Made by a program: the position numbers and the translations under genes. Under the pieces are notes generated by a model, which saw only the letters and a list, made by a program, of their open reading frames with translations, had not been told where the DNA came from and made no database searches. 64,000 nt of DNA from CAIOYC01 sp965277345 (GTDB lineage: Bacteria; Pseudomonadota; Alphaproteobacteria; Caulobacterales; Caulobacteraceae), in contig CBDICI010000003.1 in NCBI GenBank assembly GCA_965277345.1, positions 558,001 through 622,000 on the forward strand, read 5' to 3'. This document shows positions 59,943 to 64,000 of the stretch, one piece after another; position 1 is the stretch's first letter; each line of letters begins with the position of its first letter.

Positions 59943-59958
59943 TTGACACTATGTCAGG
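59943..59958. promoter_or_regulatory. CI-type operator 3 (right operon)
   Basis: TTGAC-ACTAT-GTCAGG, same spacing as the other operators, about 110 bp before the first rightward gene (60063) and upstream of the ParB operon. Confidence 0.55.
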
Positions 59959-60062
59959 ACGATGCGCAATTTCGGCCTGCCGCGTCGTCTCGTGGATGGC
60001 CACCGCCGGATTAGCACCTCCGCCGGCGGACGACGCGGCTCCCCTTTTCAGGAGCCGCCGCC

Positions 60063-60326
60063 TTGCCCGACACAAACCGAGCCACCTTCGGAGATCCTTC
60101 ACGCCGCCTGCGCTGGGACGCCGCGCTGGGCGTCCATAAGATCGAACGGCGCTGGACGCCGGATCCAGACGCCATCGCCGCAAGCCGCGCCCGCTTCCAG
60201 GCCCTGTGCCTGCGGCCCGACCATCCCCTGAAATGGCAGCGCACGCGCGCCGAGCGATTCGCCCGCTCAATCCTGCGCCGCACCGCAAACGTCGTTTGCG
60301 CTCTCGTCTTGGGAGGCGCGCGGTGA
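60063..60326 (+). CDS. Small hypothetical phage protein
   Basis: 87 aa from TTG 60063: LRWDAALGVHKIERRWTPDP then KWQRTRAERFARSILRRTAN. Basic, likely cytoplasmic; no family. Contains palindrome copy 4. Stop overlaps a GTG at 60323. Confidence 0.55.
   Translation: MPDTNRATFGDPSRRLRWDAALGVHKIERRWTPDPDAIAASRARFQALCLRPDHPLKWQRTRAERFARSILRRTANVVCALVLGGAR
60285..60299. other. Palindrome GCAAACGNCGTTTGC, copy 4
   Basis: 15-bp palindrome GCAAACG-T-CGTTTGC in the 3' part of the small gene, 400 bp before the ParB-like gene. Nearest copy to the encoded ParB. Confidence 0.75.
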
Positions 60327-60517
60327 ACGCTGACCTGCTTTCGGTGATCGACGCCGCCGCGACCGACGCGGTCAAGCGCGGTCGGGAGCTTGCTCTACGA
60401 TCGGCGCGAGAACGGCCACCACACCTTCAAGCATCGCCCGCTCGTCAGTCTCGGTTGACGTCAGAAGTTGCTGGCGAACATCAGCCAATATCACCGGCCA
60501 GAAAGAGGGGTCTTTGA
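60323..60517 (+). pseudogene. Possible truncated gene remnant
   Basis: GTG 60323 starts VNADLLSVIDAAATDAVKRG, natural protein sequence, but after about residue 25 the translation turns to low-quality Pro/Arg sequence that overlaps a better minus-strand frame. Suggests a gene cut by rearrangement. Uncertain. Confidence 0.35.
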
Positions 60518-60581
60518 CATGATCTCTCACGACCATGCTGGTCACCAGGAATGTGGTGACCCCGATACTCGCTCCAAACAT
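60372..60581 (-). CDS. Small membrane-anchored hypothetical protein
   Basis: 69 aa from ATG 60581: MFGASIGVTTFLVTSMVV then KDPSFWPVILADVRQQLLTS, ERAMLEGVVAVLAPIVEQAP. One N-terminal membrane segment and a soluble helical part. Opposite to the surrounding rightward genes and in AT-richer DNA, so a later insertion is likely. Confidence 0.55.
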   Translation of the reverse strand: MFGASIGVTTFLVTSMVVRDHVKDPSFWPVILADVRQQLLTSTETDERAMLEGVVAVLAPIVEQAPDRA

Positions 60582-60694
60582 TTCCGGCTCTCCGTGGTTC
60601 GATTCGCAATCTCCACGGTAAGGCGCCTCGCCTGCCAAGTGTACTTGGCGGGCGAGGTTGCGCCCCGTTGCCTCCTGTTCGGAAGGCGCGGCGC

Positions 60695-62794
60695 ATGAGC
60701 ATCGCCCTTACCGATATCGCGCTCGGCAACGCCGGCCTGCTGCGCGCCATCCAGTCGGGTGAGCACACCAGCCAGACCACGCTGGCCGAGGCCACGGGTC
60801 GCCAGGCCAAGAACATGCCGCGCGACCTTGGCGTGCTGGAGCGGCACAGCCTGATCGAGCCGCGCGATCCCGGCGCCTTCCCTCGCCTGACGCCGTCCGC
60901 CCTGGCGGCGCTCGCCGACCTCGACCGGCTGGAAAGCGGCGACGGCGGTGCAACGGTGAGCCTGCGCCACGCCAGCCTCGACCCTGATCCGGACCAGCCG
61001 CGCAAGAGCTTCGACCCGTTCGAGCTGAACGGGCTCAGCCACAATATCGACAGGCACGGCCTCCTGCTGCCGCTGCTGGTCCGCCCGGTCGACCCGCAGA
61101 CCGGCCGGGCCATGATCATCGCCGGCGAACGCCGCTGGCGCGCCATCGGCCAGCTGATCGACTGGACCGAAGGCGGACTCACCGTGGGCCGGGGGTGGAC
61201 GTCGGACCAGCCCATTCCCTGCCGCGTCGTCGACCTCGAAGATCGCGAGCGGCGCCTGGTGGCGCTGACCGAGAACATGCAGCGCGCCGAGGTGCCGCAC
61301 CTGGAGCTTGGCCGCGCCTTCACCGCGCTGATCGACGACGGCATGGAGCCTGGCGAGATCGCCCAGGAGCTCGGCAAGTCCAAGCAGTACGTGGCCGACC
61401 ACGCCAACGTGATCCGCAAGGCGGCACCGGACGCCATCGCCGCGTTCGAGCGGGGCGAGCTTTCGTGGACGGCGCTGCGCGACAGCGTGAAGGCCCCGGC
61501 CGTCACGGCCAAGATGCTGCTGGCCCTGGTGGAGCTGGCCGATAGCGTCGAGCGGTTCGGCAACGACTATGGTCGCTGCAAGATCCGGCACGACGGCGGC
61601 CTGGGCGCCCTGCCCGACCTGGAGCGGATGGGATTCGTCGAAATCCTGACGCCTAACGTAGACGGCGTCGGCTTCGCCTCGGTGACGCGCCAGGGCCGCG
61701 ACTATCTCGACGCCCTCTCGCAATATCCGGACGGGGACACCCGTGAGAGCATCCTCACCCAGGTCCGTATCCCCGTGATAAGCGAGGGCCCGGCGCACGC
61801 GCTGCTCACTCACGACGCGTACGCTTCCCGGTTTCTGGCGTTTCCCAAGCCGCTGCCGCCAATGCCCGACCAGGCAGCTGAGGCAACCGGTGAACGCGGC
61901 CGTCAAAACGTCGGCGAATTCGTCCACGGCCTTCACCCCGCGCCAGCGCTAGAGACAGCCCAGCACCTCGAGGAGCCGCTGGCCGCCCGCATCGACTTGA
62001 AGCGCGAGCTGCTGCCGCGCGACCGGCTGGCCTTGCTCGAGTTGGCGCACAAGATCAGTCATACCGCACCGCCGCTGATCATCCTTGGCCAGGCGGCCAC
62101 CCTCGTCGGCAAGTACTGGCGGGAGGCGGACGCCGCGCACCTGTCGCAGGTCGAGAAGCTGATCATCTGGCAACACAGCCCCGATCATCCGGGCGCCGCC
62201 CTGTTCACCGACCGCGGCAGGGCCTGGCTCCAAGCCGAGGGCTTCTATTCCGAAGACCGCGGCATTCAGGTGACCGACACCGAGTTGGAGCACGCCCAAG
62301 GCGCCGGCGGGGACGCTTTCACTCCTTATACGTACAGCACGGCATGGCTGCGTGAGATTGCCGCCCCTGCCACTGAGCCGGAGGCCGCTTCGTCGCCACC
62401 GGACGGCGGCGACGATGACCCCGCCGAACAGGCCGCCGCCGAAGCGCTGGAGACGGTCAGCGCCACGCTGGACGCCGCCTGTCGCACCTTCGACCAGACC
62501 GGCCTGTCCATGGTCGCGAATAGGGACTTTCGCGCGCTGTGCGACCTGGCGGAAAGGCCCGGTCCCTACTCCACCCGCCCCGATCCCGACGATGCCGGCA
62601 TCGTGTGGGCCGCCAACGGCGAGGTGTTCTGCGTCTGCGACGTGAACCACGAGCTGCCCGAGGCCCTGGTGATCGCCCAGAGCCGCATCATCGCCGCCGC
62701 GCTCAACATGGCCAGCGGCTATCGCCCCGAACCGCCCGCTGCGGCCGAACCCCAACCCGAAGCCCAAACCCAAACCGAAGAAGAGGACGCATGA
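60695..62794 (+). CDS. Large ParB-like DNA-binding protein
   Basis: 699 aa from ATG 60695 (GGAAGG 8 nt upstream). N-terminal wHTH (SQTTLAEATGRQAKNMPRDL), ParB/Srx core with the CTP-binding box AGERRWRA (about 143-150), VALTENMQRAEVPHLELGRA and HTH GEIAQELGKSKQYVADHANV, then a long C-terminal region of unknown fold. Known ParB proteins are CTP-dependent DNA clamps loading at palindromic parS. No parA is seen in the window. Likely phage partition or regulator; the GCAAACG palindromes are candidate sites. Confidence 0.88.
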   Translation: MSIALTDIALGNAGLLRAIQSGEHTSQTTLAEATGRQAKNMPRDLGVLERHSLIEPRDPGAFPRLTPSALAALADLDRLESGDGGATVSLRHASLDPDPDQPRKSFDPFELNGLSHNIDRHGLLLPLLVRPVDPQTGRAMIIAGERRWRAIGQLIDWTEGGLTVGRGWTSDQPIPCRVVDLEDRERRLVALTENMQRAEVPHLELGRAFTALIDDGMEPGEIAQELGKSKQYVADHANVIRKAAPDAIAAFERGELSWTALRDSVKAPAVTAKMLLALVELADSVERFGNDYGRCKIRHDGGLGALPDLERMGFVEILTPNVDGVGFASVTRQGRDYLDALSQYPDGDTRESILTQVRIPVISEGPAHALLTHDAYASRFLAFPKPLPPMPDQAAEATGERGRQNVGEFVHGLHPAPALETAQHLEEPLAARIDLKRELLPRDRLALLELAHKISHTAPPLIILGQAATLVGKYWREADAAHLSQVEKLIIWQHSPDHPGAALFTDRGRAWLQAEGFYSEDRGIQVTDTELEHAQGAGGDAFTPYTYSTAWLREIAAPATEPEAASSPPDGGDDDPAEQAAAEALETVSATLDAACRTFDQTGLSMVANRDFRALCDLAERPGPYSTRPDPDDAGIVWAANGEVFCVCDVNHELPEALVIAQSRIIAAALNMASGYRPEPPAAAEPQPEAQTQTEEEDA

Positions 62795-63207
62795 CCATGC
62801 AACTCCTTGGACGCCTCGAGTCTCGCCTGGGCGAGAAACCCCCTTACATGCAGCGCGACGTGACGCTACGACCTCGGCGCCGCCACCCCTGCGACCAGTT
62901 CCCCATCCTGCTGTTTCCCGGCGTCGCCATGGCGCCGGAAAAGTTCGCGACGGTCGAGGCGTTGGCCGAACGGCTTGTCCGCCTCGCCCGGCGCGACCCG
63001 CTGGACTGCGGGGGGCGCGACGCCTTCGTCAGCTTCCCCGGCGATCAGACCCGCCGCGTCGTGGCGGTCTGGACGCTGATGGAGGGCGGCAGCCGCAACC
63101 GCTTCCTGGGCTATGCCTGGCTGAACGGCCGCCCAGACAGTCACGCCATCCTGACCCACGCCGTACGCACCATTGAGCAGAAGCACGCCACGAGGCCGGC
63201 GGCATGA
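62791..63207 (+). CDS. Hypothetical phage protein
   Basis: 138 aa from ATG 62791, overlapping the ParB stop by 4 nt (ATGA). QLLGRLESRLGEKPPYMQRD, FPGDQTRRVVAVWTLMEGGS, HAVRTIEQKHATR. No family; coupled to ParB. Confidence 0.65.
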   Translation: MTMQLLGRLESRLGEKPPYMQRDVTLRPRRRHPCDQFPILLFPGVAMAPEKFATVEALAERLVRLARRDPLDCGGRDAFVSFPGDQTRRVVAVWTLMEGGSRNRFLGYAWLNGRPDSHAILTHAVRTIEQKHATRPAA

Positions 63208-63353
63208 ACCCGGCGGCCTGTCACTGCCATGCGTTTCCCGTGTTCGGGTGGGGCGTCCTGACCGGCGCGGGCGGCTTGATCGCGATCAGTGGCCTGACGC
63301 TGCTGTGGCTGCTGTGGCGCGCCGAGCGCCTGGCGACGCGAGGCGGGCGATGA
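63204..63353 (+). CDS. Very small membrane protein
   Basis: 49 aa: MNPAACHCHAFPVFGWGVLT then one TM (LIAISGLTLLWLLW) and RAERLATRGGR. ATG overlaps the previous stop by 4 nt and its stop overlaps the next gene's ATG. Function unknown. Confidence 0.6.
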   Translation: MNPAACHCHAFPVFGWGVLTGAGGLIAISGLTLLWLLWRAERLATRGGR

Positions 63354-64000
63354 GCCACGCGCCGTTCACCCTGAACGACATCCTGGATCTTCGCGCCATC
63401 GCCGAATGGCTCGAGGACATGGAGGACTACCTGGTGACGCACCGCTATCCGGACGGCCTGCCGCCGGCGCCCAAGCCCTTCGCGGACATGCACTCCCTGG
63501 TTCGCCGAGCGCGGCGTGAAGCTGCCACCCAACCCCGGGCGGTCGGCCAGCCGGTAGGGGTGACGGTGGAGAAGATCGCGGAAGATATTTACGTCGCAGT
63601 TGGCTGGGCAAAAGATGATCCCTGGGCAAATGCGGTCGACCGTAGAGATCGTATGGGCATGGCAGACCCGTTCACCCGGTCGCAGAGACTCTGCATCGAT
63701 GCCGCCCAGACCGTCCTCTCCCGCCTCGCTCCTTCAGCCGGGGATGTGGGGGAGGCGCTGCGACCGGAAGTGCTGGCGTTCGCGCACCTGATGGAAGCGG
63801 AACTCAAGGCGAACGATCACAAGCCGGGCTGGAAAACGCGCCACGCCCTGTCCCTGCTGATGCGGCTGGATGAAGAGAAAGGCGAATTGCGAGATGTCCT
63901 CGGCGCCGGGACGCGCAACGGTCTTGAAAACTACCGTCTCCGCGTCGGGTCCGAAGCTGCTGACGTAGCCAACTTCGCCATGATGATCGCGGATGTCTGT
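63350..64000 (+). CDS. MazG-like nucleotide pyrophosphohydrolase-like phage protein (cut by right edge)
   Basis: Open to the window end (217 codons). N-terminal half unassigned (HAPFTLNDILDLRAIAEWLE). C-terminal region KGELRDVLGAGTRNGLENYR then SEAADVANFAMMIADVC resembles MazG/DUF550-type helices with acidic metal ligands. Role in nucleotide pools inferred. Confidence 0.65.
   Translation, partial: MSHAPFTLNDILDLRAIAEWLEDMEDYLVTHRYPDGLPPAPKPFADMHSLVRRARREAATQPRAVGQPVGVTVEKIAEDIYVAVGWAKDDPWANAVDRRDRMGMADPFTRSQRLCIDAAQTVLSRLAPSAGDVGEALRPEVLAFAHLMEAELKANDHKPGWKTRHALSLLMRLDEEKGELRDVLGAGTRNGLENYRLRVGSEAADVANFAMMIADVC

Noticed and set aside
19358..64000. Gene transfer agent instead of prophage
   Set aside because: There are lambda-type head genes, a lysogeny switch, replication genes and endolysin, which GTA clusters lack.
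1..64000. tRNA, rRNA or CRISPR genes
   Set aside because: None recognised by reading; tRNAs cannot be excluded without a covariance search.

Overview
The window is about 64 kb of high-GC DNA from an alphaproteobacterium. It has two parts: chromosomal housekeeping genes (1 to about 19.3 kb) and most of a temperate, lambda-like, long-tailed prophage (about 19.3 kb to the right edge, where it continues). A DUF1476-type F1-ATPase zeta inhibitor, the purB/purC/purS/purQ arrangement and the GC-rich codon use suggest Caulobacterales (Caulobacter/Phenylobacterium-like). That placement is inference; no rRNA or tRNA gene was seen.

Host part. A surface S8 autotransporter protease (cut by the left edge) and a repeat-containing secreted protein lie on the minus strand. 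They are followed by purB with a TonB-like exported protein, the ATPase zeta inhibitor and a KirBac potassium channel. Next comes a purC-purS-purQ operon into which an AT-richer GIY-YIG gene is inserted with overlapping stop/start codons. After a small membrane protein come an exported CocE/NonD hydrolase, an exported FAD oxidase, an M28 peptidase, the queC-queE-queD cluster for 7-deazaguanine synthesis, a REC protein with a degenerate kinase core, and several small genes and intergenic repeats.

Prophage part. The leftmost genes are a Dam-like methylase and small genes. A lysis module follows (lipoprotein, coiled-coil protein, GH108 endolysin, holin-like and membrane proteins). Then, all on the minus strand and transcribed right to left, come terminase small and large subunits, gpW, portal, S49 head protease, decoration protein, capsid, head-tail joining proteins, tail tube, tail chaperone pair with a likely -1 frameshift, tape measure, tail tip, and tailspike/SGNH proteins. 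Upstream of the late genes is an early leftward operon: a Cro/CII-like regulator, winged-helix protein, C5 methyltransferase with a long repeat insert, N6 methyltransferase, PD-(D/E)XK nuclease, SNF2 helicase, second Dam methylase, replication initiator with an iteron array inside its gene, and a NusG-like antiterminator just before the terminase. A hicAB toxin-antitoxin pair sits on the opposite strand within this operon. A LexA/CI-like S24 repressor and CTGAC-N5-GTCAG operators mark the lysogeny switch. To its right a rightward operon encodes a large ParB-like protein and a MazG-like protein that runs off the window.

The most striking unexplained signal is a 15-bp palindrome, GCAAACGNCGTTTGC, found four times across the prophage (36.8, 43.0, 49.8 and 60.3 kb) and not in the host part. 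Because the phage encodes a ParB with the GERRWRA CTP-binding box, these are attractive candidates for its parS-like sites. Other notable points are the iteron-like origin inside the replication gene, the repeat-filled cytosine methyltransferase, the putative frameshift, the phage NusG, and two consecutive tail-end proteins with signal peptides.
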